In this document: positions 28,385 through 36,553 of the stretch, piece by piece
Position numbering within the stretch: the stretch's first letter is position 1
How the letters are laid out: each line of letters begins with the position of its first letter
Assembly: GCA_030447245.1 (NCBI GenBank)
Contig: JAUJPG010000018.1
Coordinates: 1-64,000 of the forward strand
From: Chloroflexota bacterium
GTDB taxonomy: Bacteria; Chloroflexota; UBA6077; JACCZL01
Direction: 5' to 3'
Length of the DNA stretch: 64,000 nucleotides
Made by a program: the position numbers and the translations under genes
Notes under the pieces: model-generated
Told to the model about the DNA's origin: nothing
The model's database searches: none
Seen by the model: only the letters and a program-made list of their open reading frames with translations

Positions 28385-29698
28385 ATGGTAAGCGTTCCAG
28401 CCGAGGAGGCGATCCGGCCGTTTCACTGGCGTATCACGGCGTTGGCCGGTCTCGCATTCGCCGGCAACGGCATTGACGCCGGCGTGGTCAGCTTTGCGTT
28501 GCCCGGCATCCGTACAGAGTGGCAACTCACGCCAGCCGAGCTTGGTCTCATCATCCCCGCCTTCGGGGTTGGCCAGTTGTTGGGTGCCGTGCTGGGCGGG
28601 ATCGTGGCCGACCGGCTGGGCCGGCGGGGCGGGTTCTGCATTACCGCGACTACCGCCGGAGTCGCCATGGGACTGGCTGCCCTGGCTACGCACCCCACCC
28701 TGCTGGGACTGTTTCTGCTCCTTGCCGGGCTCGGCTTCGGAGGGGTAGCGCCGGTAGCTGCGTCGCTCGTCAGCGAGTTCGCGCCAGCCCAACATCGCGG
28801 CCGTATGATCGCCTGGACCCAGGTCTTCTGGGTGGCTGGCTGGTGCGCGGCTTCGCTGGCCGGTGGTCTCTTCGCTCAGCAGCTCGGCTGGCGTGGGCTC
28901 CTCGCGCTAGGGAGCGTGACGCTCGTCATTGGAGTAGTGGGCTGGCTTCTCGTGCCCGAGTCACCGAGACTCCTACTCGCGCGGGGCCTCCCCGAAGCGG
29001 CCGCCGCGTTGTCGGGCGACCTGAGCCGCCGCTACGGCATCCACGTGCCATTCAGCGGTTTGGCGCGTTCCGTTCCGCCCTCATCCGCGGGCCGGCAGCT
29101 TGCGGAGCTCTGGGGCCGGGCGCTACGCCGGCGCACCTTTGCACTCTGGACGACCTGGATCAGCATGAATGCTATCCTGGCGGGCCCGATCTACTGGCTG
29201 CCAGTACTACTCGCAAGCCGCGGGACCGAGGTGGCATTTCAGACCAGTGCCATGGTCGGTGTATCGATGCTCCCTGGGACGCTGCTGTCCGTCGTGCTCA
29301 TCGACCGAATTGGCCGGCGCCCGTTGATGCTGTTGTCGCTCGGCACGGCGAGCGTCGGCACGCTGCCGTTCATGATCGCCGACCAACCGCTGTGGGTGGG
29401 CGTCGGCGCGGCGGCAGTCGCTGCCGGCGTTCTAGCCGCCTGGCCGGTCGTGCTTGCCTGGGCCTCCGAACAGTACCCGACCCGCATCCGAGCGAGTGCG
29501 GTCGGTTGGGCCTCAGGTTCGGCGCGGCTGGGAGCGATCGGTGCTCCGGCAGTGACCGGCGCACTGCTCGGACCGGCCGGTGACAACCGAGCCGCGGCGG
29601 TGCTTCCATTCGCGGTGCTGCTGCTTGCCGCCTTCATCTTCGTGATGCTGTTTGCTGAGGAGACGGCCGGACGCACGCTCGAGGAGCTCACTGGCTAG
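28385..29698 (+). CDS. Major facilitator superfamily transporter (sugar/organic-acid porter type)
   Basis: A 437-residue carrier with about 12 membrane segments and a central loop (SRRYGIHVPFSG... to RRRTF). Signatures are GGIVADRLGRRGG in the first half and SVVLIDRIGRRPLML plus SEQYPTRIRASAVGW in the second half, close to the sugar-porter and aromatic-acid branches of MFS. The ATG at 28385 has no obvious strong ribosome site. It follows the VanY-like gene on the same strand, so co-expression with peptidoglycan peptidases is possible, but the substrate is unknown. Confidence 0.88.
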   Translation: MVSVPAEEAIRPFHWRITALAGLAFAGNGIDAGVVSFALPGIRTEWQLTPAELGLIIPAFGVGQLLGAVLGGIVADRLGRRGGFCITATTAGVAMGLAALATHPTLLGLFLLLAGLGFGGVAPVAASLVSEFAPAQHRGRMIAWTQVFWVAGWCAASLAGGLFAQQLGWRGLLALGSVTLVIGVVGWLLVPESPRLLLARGLPEAAAALSGDLSRRYGIHVPFSGLARSVPPSSAGRQLAELWGRALRRRTFALWTTWISMNAILAGPIYWLPVLLASRGTEVAFQTSAMVGVSMLPGTLLSVVLIDRIGRRPLMLLSLGTASVGTLPFMIADQPLWVGVGAAAVAAGVLAAWPVVLAWASEQYPTRIRASAVGWASGSARLGAIGAPAVTGALLGPAGDNRAAAVLPFAVLLLAAFIFVMLFAEETAGRTLEELTG

Positions 29699-29898
29699 TC
29701 TCGTGTAGTCTCAGCCAGGGAGCCCGATAGTATTGGGCGAGGCTCGCGGCACTGCCGCGGCTGACGAGCGGACGCGTTGTGCGCTGGTAGATCCCGGTCT
29801 TGCGCTCCGCACGGCATCCTCGTCGAAGGCAGCTAAGCGTCACCTTCCACCCGCATGTTGCGCGGGACGCCCTCACGTTCAGCCGGCGTTACGGCGAC

Positions 29899-31269
29899 TC
29901 ACCCGCCGAGCGTAGAGGCGAGGTCAGTCGACCCGTCGCCGCGTGACTCACCTAGGCCGACGACGCGCCGACTGGCCCGTTCAATCATTTCCAGGTCGGT
30001 CGGTTCGTCAATCTTATCGCGCGCCGCGCTGAGCGCCGCCGCGACTTGCCGGACGATTGGCTCGCGTCGATTGCGGGGCACGAGCGCGGCAGCGCGCCCG
30101 AGCGCTTCGACCAGGTGCGCGGCGAAGATCGGATCGTGGGAGCCGAAGTGCCGGATCTGGGTGAACGCGAGGTCGACCGCGCGTTCGAAGCTCGTCTCGC
30201 GGGCTAAGAAGCAGACTCGCCCGTCCGCGCCGCTGCGCGCGCGCTCGGGCAGCCGGCGGCCCCCAAGGCAAACCAGAATCTCGGTCAGGCGGTCGACGCA
30301 GGTCGTCGCTGTCGTCGGGTCGTTGACCCCGGGCGACAGGGCACGGACGGCGATGTCGGCGAGCTGGCGAATACCAAATTCGACGTCGTGCTGCAGCGTG
30401 CGCTCCGGCCCGGTCACGAAGGCCGAACGCACCGTGCCGGTAACTTCCTCGTCGGCTGCCGACAGTGGCCAGACGCTCGCCAACGTCGCGCCGGGCAAGA
30501 CGAATTCGCCGATCATCGGCTCCATTCGGACCGTCAGCTGTCCCTTCGCGGCCAGCTCGAACAGCTCGTCGGCATCGACCGCCTGCAGGTACCCACCTCG
30601 CTTGGCGATCACCGCGGCCGGTTCACCCGCCGGAATCGACCACGTGGTAGCCTCGTCGGCCGGCTCCCCGACCGGCTCCGGGAAGAGCGCCTCGACCAGC
30701 TGAAGGGTGTCGCTCGCCGCGCGGTCGACGATGACCGCCGCCCGGATTGACTCGGCGGTGTGGTGGATGAAGAAGATCAGGAACCCGACCGTAACCAGGG
30801 CTAGCCCGATTGCGACCGCGACCCCGAGCGACGGGACGAACGAAGTCCCGTCGTCGCGAGCCGAGCGGACCGTGCGCAGGATGAGCAACGTGTAGGTGAA
30901 GGTCCCGATGAAGATGCCCAGAACGACCTGATTGGAACGGTCCCCGGTAAAGTTGCGGAGGACGCGCGGGGTGAACTGGCTCGAAGCGAGCTGGAGGGCG
31001 ATGATCGTGATCGAGAAGAGGGTGGCGGTGACGGTGATCAGCGAGCCAGCGATGGTGCTCAGGACGGCTCGAGCTCCTTCGACGCTGGTAGTGAACGTCA
31101 GGAAGAAGCCAGCGAGCGGAGCATCCGTCATCAGGCGTCGGTCCAGGTCGACCATCACGGCCGCCAACACGATCGCGAACGCCGTCATCGCGGTCGGCAC
31201 GAACCAGAGGCTCGTCCGAACAGTCTCCCACCATGTCCCGAGCTTGGTCGCACTGAGCCCCGTCTGCAT
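29899..31269 (-). CDS. DUF2254 membrane protein
   Basis: Predicted 456 residues from ATG 31269 (MQTGLSATKLGTWWE); an upstream start at 31380 would add a non-homologous tail. There are four N-terminal membrane segments (SLWFVPTAMTAFAIVLAAVM, AVLSTIAGSLITVTATLFSI, VVLGIFIGTFTYTLLIL, LGVAVAIGLALVTVGFLIFF) with the family motif ITIIALQLASSQFTPRVL, then a large soluble domain with ALSPGVNDPTTATTCVDRL. The family is common but its function is not known. It is directly downstream of an MscS channel gene, which may hint at a shared role in osmotic or ionic stress. Confidence 0.88.
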   Translation of the reverse strand: MQTGLSATKLGTWWETVRTSLWFVPTAMTAFAIVLAAVMVDLDRRLMTDAPLAGFFLTFTTSVEGARAVLSTIAGSLITVTATLFSITIIALQLASSQFTPRVLRNFTGDRSNQVVLGIFIGTFTYTLLILRTVRSARDDGTSFVPSLGVAVAIGLALVTVGFLIFFIHHTAESIRAAVIVDRAASDTLQLVEALFPEPVGEPADEATTWSIPAGEPAAVIAKRGGYLQAVDADELFELAAKGQLTVRMEPMIGEFVLPGATLASVWPLSAADEEVTGTVRSAFVTGPERTLQHDVEFGIRQLADIAVRALSPGVNDPTTATTCVDRLTEILVCLGGRRLPERARSGADGRVCFLARETSFERAVDLAFTQIRHFGSHDPIFAAHLVEALGRAAALVPRNRREPIVRQVAAALSAARDKIDEPTDLEMIERASRRVVGLGESRGDGSTDLASTLGG

Positions 31270-31379
31270 CGGCCTGATCTCGCCTACCTGTCGACTCGTG
31301 GGCCCGCGCTTCGCCGCCCGAGTCCTGCCATTCGCACACCATTCGCCCGACCGCAAGGCGGTAGCCGGGTCATCCTCCA

Positions 31380-32420
31380 CTACGCTCCTTCAGCCGCGTG
31401 GGCGCTGGCCGCGGGATAGGTCTCGGGCCTGGCCTCCGCCCCATTCTCGACGCGGAGCGGGGGAAAGCCGACGATGTGGATGGTGGCCGAGGCGACGCCG
31501 ATGCCGGCGGCGTCGAGCCCGTCTAGGATGTCGCGGCTCAGCGCGTCCTTCAGGTCTCGGACGCCGTGCCCAGCAGCCATGAAGCGGAGCGTAAGCTCAA
31601 GCCAGTTGTCGGTGATTCGGTAATAGACCTTCGGTCGCAGGTCGACCATCCTGATGAAGTATCGCTTCTGCATCGACGCGAGCGCGTCACGTCCCATTTC
31701 CTCCGTCTTGACGGTATGGCGTTCGGCCGCCGCCAGCAAGATCTGCTCGGCGCGGGACCGATTAGCAGTATAGGTGATTGGGACGCTGAGCTCTTCCCAG
31801 ATGTACGGGAAATCTCGGCTGTAGTTGTACACCGGCTCGTCGAAAATCTTGGCGTTGCTCACGGTCACGATGCGCCCGGTGTACTGCCGGCTACGGACCC
31901 ACATCGCCGGATCCGCGCCCTGGACAGTGGGCGGCTGGCCCATCTCCATGATCGTGGTCTGGATGAAACCGAGCCCGATCACGTCGCCACGGACACCCCC
32001 CATCGTGATCCGGTCACCGACCGTGAAGTTGTCACCGCGCAAGATCACGAAGTAGCCAGCGATCGCGGCGACGACCTTCTGCAGTGCGAAAGCCAGGCCA
32101 GCAGTGACCAGGCCCAGGGCCGTCGCCAGGCGGATCGGATCGTCGAACCAGATTGACAGCAGGGCCAGCAGCAGGATGACGGTCGTGCCTAGGTTGAGCC
32201 CCTGGCGCGTCCAGAACCGAATCCGTTCGCGGTCCACTCCGCGGAGTACGAAACCGGTCAGGCCGTGGAGTACGCGCCGGATGAGGAAGATTATCGTGAC
32301 GAATGCCACCGTCAGCAGCAGCTTCTGCCCATTCTCGGCGGTCACGCCGACCAGCTTGATGTCGAAGATCTCCACGCTCGGACTTCCTCCCCCGTCGGTC
32401 ACATCACGGAACGGCGACAT
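31380..32420 (-). CDS. MscS-family mechanosensitive ion channel
   Basis: From ATG 32420 the protein is 346 residues. It has three N-terminal membrane segments (LLLTVAFVTIIFLIRRVL, GLNLGTTVILLLALLSIWF, LVTAGLAFALQKVVAAIAGY), the last being the pore helix, and then the beta domain with LRGDNFTVGDRITMGGVRGDV and a C-terminal alpha/beta cage. It should open under membrane tension to release solutes after osmotic downshift. Its stop lies 110 bp before the chosen DUF2254 start. The C-terminal tail after PLRVENGAEARPE is likely disordered. Confidence 0.9.
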   Translation of the reverse strand: MSPFRDVTDGGGSPSVEIFDIKLVGVTAENGQKLLLTVAFVTIIFLIRRVLHGLTGFVLRGVDRERIRFWTRQGLNLGTTVILLLALLSIWFDDPIRLATALGLVTAGLAFALQKVVAAIAGYFVILRGDNFTVGDRITMGGVRGDVIGLGFIQTTIMEMGQPPTVQGADPAMWVRSRQYTGRIVTVSNAKIFDEPVYNYSRDFPYIWEELSVPITYTANRSRAEQILLAAAERHTVKTEEMGRDALASMQKRYFIRMVDLRPKVYYRITDNWLELTLRFMAAGHGVRDLKDALSRDILDGLDAAGIGVASATIHIVGFPPLRVENGAEARPETYPAASAHAAEGA

Positions 32421-32619
32421 GTTCGCCCCGGCTCGATCCCGGTGCGACCGCGGTGCTTCTCCACCAACCGGATCAGATTCAAGTAAACTGACGCAAGCTC
32501 GAGGCCGCGGAGCGAGCTCGCCTAGTGCGCTTGCCACGCGCCCGGCGTCACGAAGCCACAAACCACGATCTGGCGCAAAGCCTCGGTTGCCGTCTCCGTT
32601 CGCCCCATACTGCCGGCGC

Positions 32620-33140
32620 TCAGCTACACCTGCGCGCGGAGCGCCCGTCTCCCTCCAGAGGCGGGGGCAGTGACATCTGGATCGAGTCCAGCAGCAAGTC
32701 TATGGAGCTCACGTAGTCCAGCGCGGCCACGAGCTGGGCCGGGAGCAAGGCCGCTTTTCCGCGCATCAGCCAGATCGGCCCGGGCGGCGCCTGGCTTGCC
32801 GTCGGGCCGAGCACCGACATGGCGAGACCAGCCTGAGGTTCAGGCCGGCTGCTCACATGACACTCGCCGCCGATGATGAGCAAAGTCATGCCGAGAACGC
32901 TTCGGCCCTTGGCCAGGACCATGGCGGATGGCTCGGCCATGCAAAGGTGGACATCAGCGCCAACGTCGCTTCGGCAAGTCCCTCCACCGCAGCGACGACC
33001 CTCCCAATCCGGGTACCAGGCGCGGCGACCGCGTCGATCGACCTCCAACTCACGAGCGGAAAAGCGATGAGCCGGTAGGTGTGAATCCCCAGCGCCACCC
33101 CCTCGACGGGGCCCGGGCTGATCGCCCGCGGCGTGCTCAC
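32620..33140 (-). pseudogene. Possible frameshifted hypothetical gene
   Basis: Two overlapping minus-strand frames with GC-rich third positions seem to be parts of one gene. The first runs from GTG 33140 (STPRAISPGPVEGVAL, then HTYRLIAFPLVSWRSIDAV) to a stop at 32886; the second reads on to 32620 (GMTLLIIGGECHVSSRPEP, then AALDYVSSIDLLLDSIQMS). The change of frame would be near 32.9 kb. No family is recognised. A plus-strand frame at 32857-33078 covers the same DNA, so coding is not certain. Confidence 0.3.
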
Positions 33141-33178
33141 CGGCCGGGGCTACTGCGAAGGTCGGAAAATTCCGCGTG

Positions 33179-33853
33179 TCAGGTGGCCGGGATCTCGCCG
33201 AGAACTGGGGCGCCGAAGATAGTTTCGGCTCCGCGGCGGTCCCGGACGCGATCGTCGAAGTAGTCGAGCAAGAATGCCAGCCCCACCGCGGCGAACAACC
33301 CAGCCAGCGTTCTCACGCCGATCTCCGCTGCTGCGAGCGGGAGTGAGTTGGTACGCTTCACCTTTGGACGATTGATGATCCGGACGTAGCCGTTGTTGAC
33401 GTTGAGGAACGCGAAGTACTCCGGCAACTTGGTCTGAAGCACGCGCTCGAACGATTCAGAGATGGCCAGCGCCCTCTCCGGGTCCGAGGACGTAACGGTG
33501 ACTTCCAGCAGCCGATGGGTCTTCTTCGTCCGGGTCAGATCCTTGATTTGCGCTGGGTCCAACGTGAACCCGAGCTCCTGGCTAACGTCATTGGCGAACG
33601 CCTCGCTCTTGAGCACTTCACTCAGGTCGTCGGCGAGGTACTCCGAAGTAAGGACCGAATAGTAAGAATCGAACTTGAAGAACTCCCCGACCCGTGGGTC
33701 AGGTATTACGCTGATCGCAAGCTGCATCGACGCCGTGTAAGCGGTCGGGCCGCGTAGAGCCAGCAGCGTGGCGATCGCAAGTGTGGCCAATGTAATCAGT
33801 GACACGAGTCGCGAGCGGCGGCGAATCACGTCTCCGTATGCCTTCAACTCCAT
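33179..33853 (-). CDS. Wzz/GumC-type polysaccharide chain-length determinant protein
   Basis: Predicted 224 residues from ATG 33853 (MELKAYGDVIRRRSRLVSL). It has an N-terminal membrane segment (SLITLATLAIATLLAL), a long extracytoplasmic coiled region typical of Wzz, and a C-terminal segment (IGVRTLAGLFAAVGLAFLL) followed by a short cytoplasmic end reading DRRGAETIFGAPVLGEIP. There is no fused or adjacent BY-kinase, unlike many exopolysaccharide loci. The start overlaps the upstream glycosyltransferase stop by 10 bp, so it belongs to the same operon and should control polymer length or export. Confidence 0.82.
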   Translation of the reverse strand: MELKAYGDVIRRRSRLVSLITLATLAIATLLALRGPTAYTASMQLAISVIPDPRVGEFFKFDSYYSVLTSEYLADDLSEVLKSEAFANDVSQELGFTLDPAQIKDLTRTKKTHRLLEVTVTSSDPERALAISESFERVLQTKLPEYFAFLNVNNGYVRIINRPKVKRTNSLPLAAAEIGVRTLAGLFAAVGLAFLLDYFDDRVRDRRGAETIFGAPVLGEIPAT

Positions 33854-35013
33854 GAACGCTCCCCGGTGGACTGCACGGACACAGTCCCACGTCGAAAATC
33901 TGATTGCTCGGGCGAGCCGCGAAGACGCCACTCGCGGTATGACTGGGCAACGTACGCGCCGAACTGTTCGCGGAAGACTGACACACTGAATCGCTCCGCA
34001 TTGGCGCGGATTCGACGGACGTCGAACGACGTACGCTCCAGCCTGCCGACTGCCTCGACGAGTGCCGGCGCGGTTTGCTCGTGGAACAGCACGCCGGTCT
34101 CGCCCTCCTGTACGGTGTCGAGCGCTCCGCCGGCGGCATAAGCAACCACGGGCCGCCCGGCAGCCTGAGCTTCAACCGGTGCGATTCCGAAATCCTCCTC
34201 GCCCGGGAACAGGTAGGCTCGACAGTTGGCGTAGAGCTCCGTCAACATATCGTCGTCGACTTTGCCCAGGAACGTCACGTTTGCGCTCGCCCGCGCCTCC
34301 AGGCGCGATCGATCCCGCCCGTCCCCAACGATCTTCACTGGCCGCCCGAGCTCGTTGAACGCGTCCACGACAAGGTCAATGCGGCGGTATGGAACGAGTC
34401 GTCCGACCGTCAGGTAGTAGTCGCCAGACCCGACGCCGGGGGCGAAGCGGGCGGTGTCGACCGGCGGGAAGATGATGTCTGCTTCGCGACCATAGTACTT
34501 GCGGACCCGTGCTGCAACTGCCCGAGAGATACCGACAAAGCGATCCACGCGCTGGGCTGAGGTCACGTCCCACAATCGGAGGTAGTGGATGAACGGGGGC
34601 AGGGCAAAGCGCGCGAATGGCCCGAGCCGCTCGTGGCCGACGTAATCGCGGTACCGCCAGGCCCACCGCATCGGTGTCAGGCAATATGAGAGATGGAGCG
34701 TCTCAGGGCCCGTCACGACGCCTTTGCAGAACGCGCTGCTGTTCGAGATCACGAGGTCATAGTTTGACAAGTCAAAGCTCTCGAACGCCATTGGATAGGC
34801 CATGAGGTACGCTTGATGGCGTTTGGTCACCATTGGCAACCGCTGCATGAACGAGGTGCGGATGTCCCATCCGCGGTAGCCATGGGGCATGGTGGAAGGC
34901 TCGTACATCGACGTGTAAACCGGCGCGTCTGGATACAGGTGGTGAAGCTGCTCGAGCACGCGCTCGGCACCGCCGTACTGGTTCAAGAAATCGTGAACCA
35001 GGGCAATTCGCAT
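33844..35013 (-). CDS. GT4-family glycosyltransferase
   Basis: A 389-residue cytoplasmic or membrane-associated transferase with two Rossmann-like halves. The opening MRIALVHDFLNQYGGAERV is typical of GT4 and the nucleotide-sugar site appears as PGEEDFGIAPVEAQAAGRPVVA with the EX7E pair. It should add a sugar from an activated donor to a lipid-linked glycan. It follows the glycosylphosphotransferase gene after 9 bp. The sugar cannot be predicted. Confidence 0.9.
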   Translation of the reverse strand: MRIALVHDFLNQYGGAERVLEQLHHLYPDAPVYTSMYEPSTMPHGYRGWDIRTSFMQRLPMVTKRHQAYLMAYPMAFESFDLSNYDLVISNSSAFCKGVVTGPETLHLSYCLTPMRWAWRYRDYVGHERLGPFARFALPPFIHYLRLWDVTSAQRVDRFVGISRAVAARVRKYYGREADIIFPPVDTARFAPGVGSGDYYLTVGRLVPYRRIDLVVDAFNELGRPVKIVGDGRDRSRLEARASANVTFLGKVDDDMLTELYANCRAYLFPGEEDFGIAPVEAQAAGRPVVAYAAGGALDTVQEGETGVLFHEQTAPALVEAVGRLERTSFDVRRIRANAERFSVSVFREQFGAYVAQSYREWRLRGSPEQSDFRRGTVSVQSTGERSWS

Positions 35014-35022
35014 GGGGTGTCC

Positions 35023-36501
35023 CTAAAATGCACCGCGGGCGCGCAACACCGTCGGGATCGTACGGAGCAAGATCCTGATGTCCAGGCCCAAGGACCAATT
35101 CTGGATGTAATAGATGTCGTAGTGGACCATCTCGTCAAAGCTTAGCTCGCTCCGTCCGCTGACCTGCCACAGCCCGGTCACGCCGGGCGACACTGCCAGC
35201 CGCTTGCGGTGCCACTCTTCGTAGCCGGCCACCTCCTCCGGGATCTGCGGGCGCGGCCCCACGACGCTCATGTCCCCGATCAGTACGTTCCAGAACTGCG
35301 GGAGCTCGTCCAGGCTCCAGCGTCGAAGAACAGCGCCAACGCGTGTCCGCCGTGGATCGTTGGGATCCTTGAACAATCTCCCGTCCTGGCGCTTCTTCAG
35401 TACCAGGTTACGGCGCAGCCGCTCGGCGTCCTGGCGCATTGAGCGAAACTTGTACATTCCGAATGGCTGCTGATCCTTCCCGATCCGGATCTGGCGGTAC
35501 AGCACAGGCCCGCCCGATTCGAGCCAGATGAGAGCGGCGACTACGAGCATCACCGGTGCGCACACCAGGAGTGCGCCAACGGCAAAGACGATGTCGACGG
35601 CGCGCTTCGTCATGGCGTTGCCTCCCTGGATGGCCATCGCCTTCAGGCCGATCAGGGGGATGCCGCTCACCGTGTCGACATCAACACGGCTCAGGCTCAA
35701 CTCATAAAGATCAGGCACGATCTTGAAGCGGACCTTCGCGCGCTGGCAGAGGTCCACAATCCCCAGGATGGCGCCATGCGACGCGGCCGGCAGGGCCACG
35801 ATCACCTGGTCGATCCGCTCGGCGAGGGCGACCCGCTCGACGTCAGCAATTCCGCCCAGGTGGTGGAACGGACCGAAGTCGCCCAGCCGGTCGTCGTCCA
35901 CAAAGCCTGCCACCTCGTACCCAAGATGACCGCGTGCCGCCAGGCTCTGCATGATCATGCGTCCGAAATTGTTGCCCCCGACCACCAGGACTCGGTCGAT
36001 GCCGATGCCTCGCCGGTACAGGAACGCGAGCAACCACTGGACCAAGGCCCGTCCAAGCACCACCAGGATCGACGAATACATCCAGGCCAGGATGAACGTC
36101 AGCCGGGACGAGGCCGGGTAGCGGGACAGGGCAACGCCGGTGAAGACGATCATGACGCCTACGGCTGTGCCCCGCACAATCGAAGGAATGTCGTCGAACC
36201 ACTCCAGACCGCGTTGCGTCCGATACAGATCGGCAAGCTGGAAGGTAGCAATCGTAATCCCGACCAGCCAGAGCTGTAGTGGGAAATACGTGGAGTAGGG
36301 CTGGAAGTTGAATTCCTCGATTTCCGGCCCGAACTCGAGAACGTACCGGGTATACCAGCTGAGGTACAACCCTGCGCTGACGCAGAGCGCATCGCTCAGG
36401 ACGAGAATAGCCGGCAGTACCAGTGCGCCACGCTTGCGGCGAGCCCTCTCGTCGGGGCTCGGGTCGGTGACCGGCCTGACTGGCCGTTCGGCGATGCTCA
36501 T
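35023..36501 (-). CDS. Exopolysaccharide polyprenyl glycosylphosphotransferase (WbaP/PssY type)
   Basis: Starts glycan assembly by moving a sugar-1-phosphate onto undecaprenyl phosphate. The 492-residue protein has about four N-terminal membrane segments (ALVLPAILVLSDALCVSAGL and following), a Rossmann-like domain (VLVVGGNNFGRMIMQSL, VAGFVDDD), and the C-terminal catalytic domain: KRAVDIVFAVGALLV, YRQIRIGKDQQPFGMYKFRS, RRWSLDELPQFWNVLIGDMS, VGPRP and SPGVTGLWQVSGRS. All expected catalytic-domain signatures are present. It is the initiating enzyme of this small locus. Confidence 0.95.
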   Translation of the reverse strand: MSIAERPVRPVTDPSPDERARRKRGALVLPAILVLSDALCVSAGLYLSWYTRYVLEFGPEIEEFNFQPYSTYFPLQLWLVGITIATFQLADLYRTQRGLEWFDDIPSIVRGTAVGVMIVFTGVALSRYPASSRLTFILAWMYSSILVVLGRALVQWLLAFLYRRGIGIDRVLVVGGNNFGRMIMQSLAARGHLGYEVAGFVDDDRLGDFGPFHHLGGIADVERVALAERIDQVIVALPAASHGAILGIVDLCQRAKVRFKIVPDLYELSLSRVDVDTVSGIPLIGLKAMAIQGGNAMTKRAVDIVFAVGALLVCAPVMLVVAALIWLESGGPVLYRQIRIGKDQQPFGMYKFRSMRQDAERLRRNLVLKKRQDGRLFKDPNDPRRTRVGAVLRRWSLDELPQFWNVLIGDMSVVGPRPQIPEEVAGYEEWHRKRLAVSPGVTGLWQVSGRSELSFDEMVHYDIYYIQNWSLGLDIRILLRTIPTVLRARGAF

Positions 36502-36553
36502 CGCGTCAGCCTCTCAGGCGCGTACGACAGCGCTCTGCCGCCCTGCATTGGGC

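Larger units (their letters stand above)
24959..32289 (+). repeat. Right copy of the ~7-kb tandem direct repeat, genes intact
   Basis: The counterpart of 18069-24958. It begins inside the inositol-phosphatase gene with the same TTGCGCCCCAGG sequence and its homology to the left copy ends at GATGAGGAAG, 32280-32289, inside mscS. All complete genes here are in frame with the usual close spacing, and the DNA to the right continues as single copy. Confidence 0.9.
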
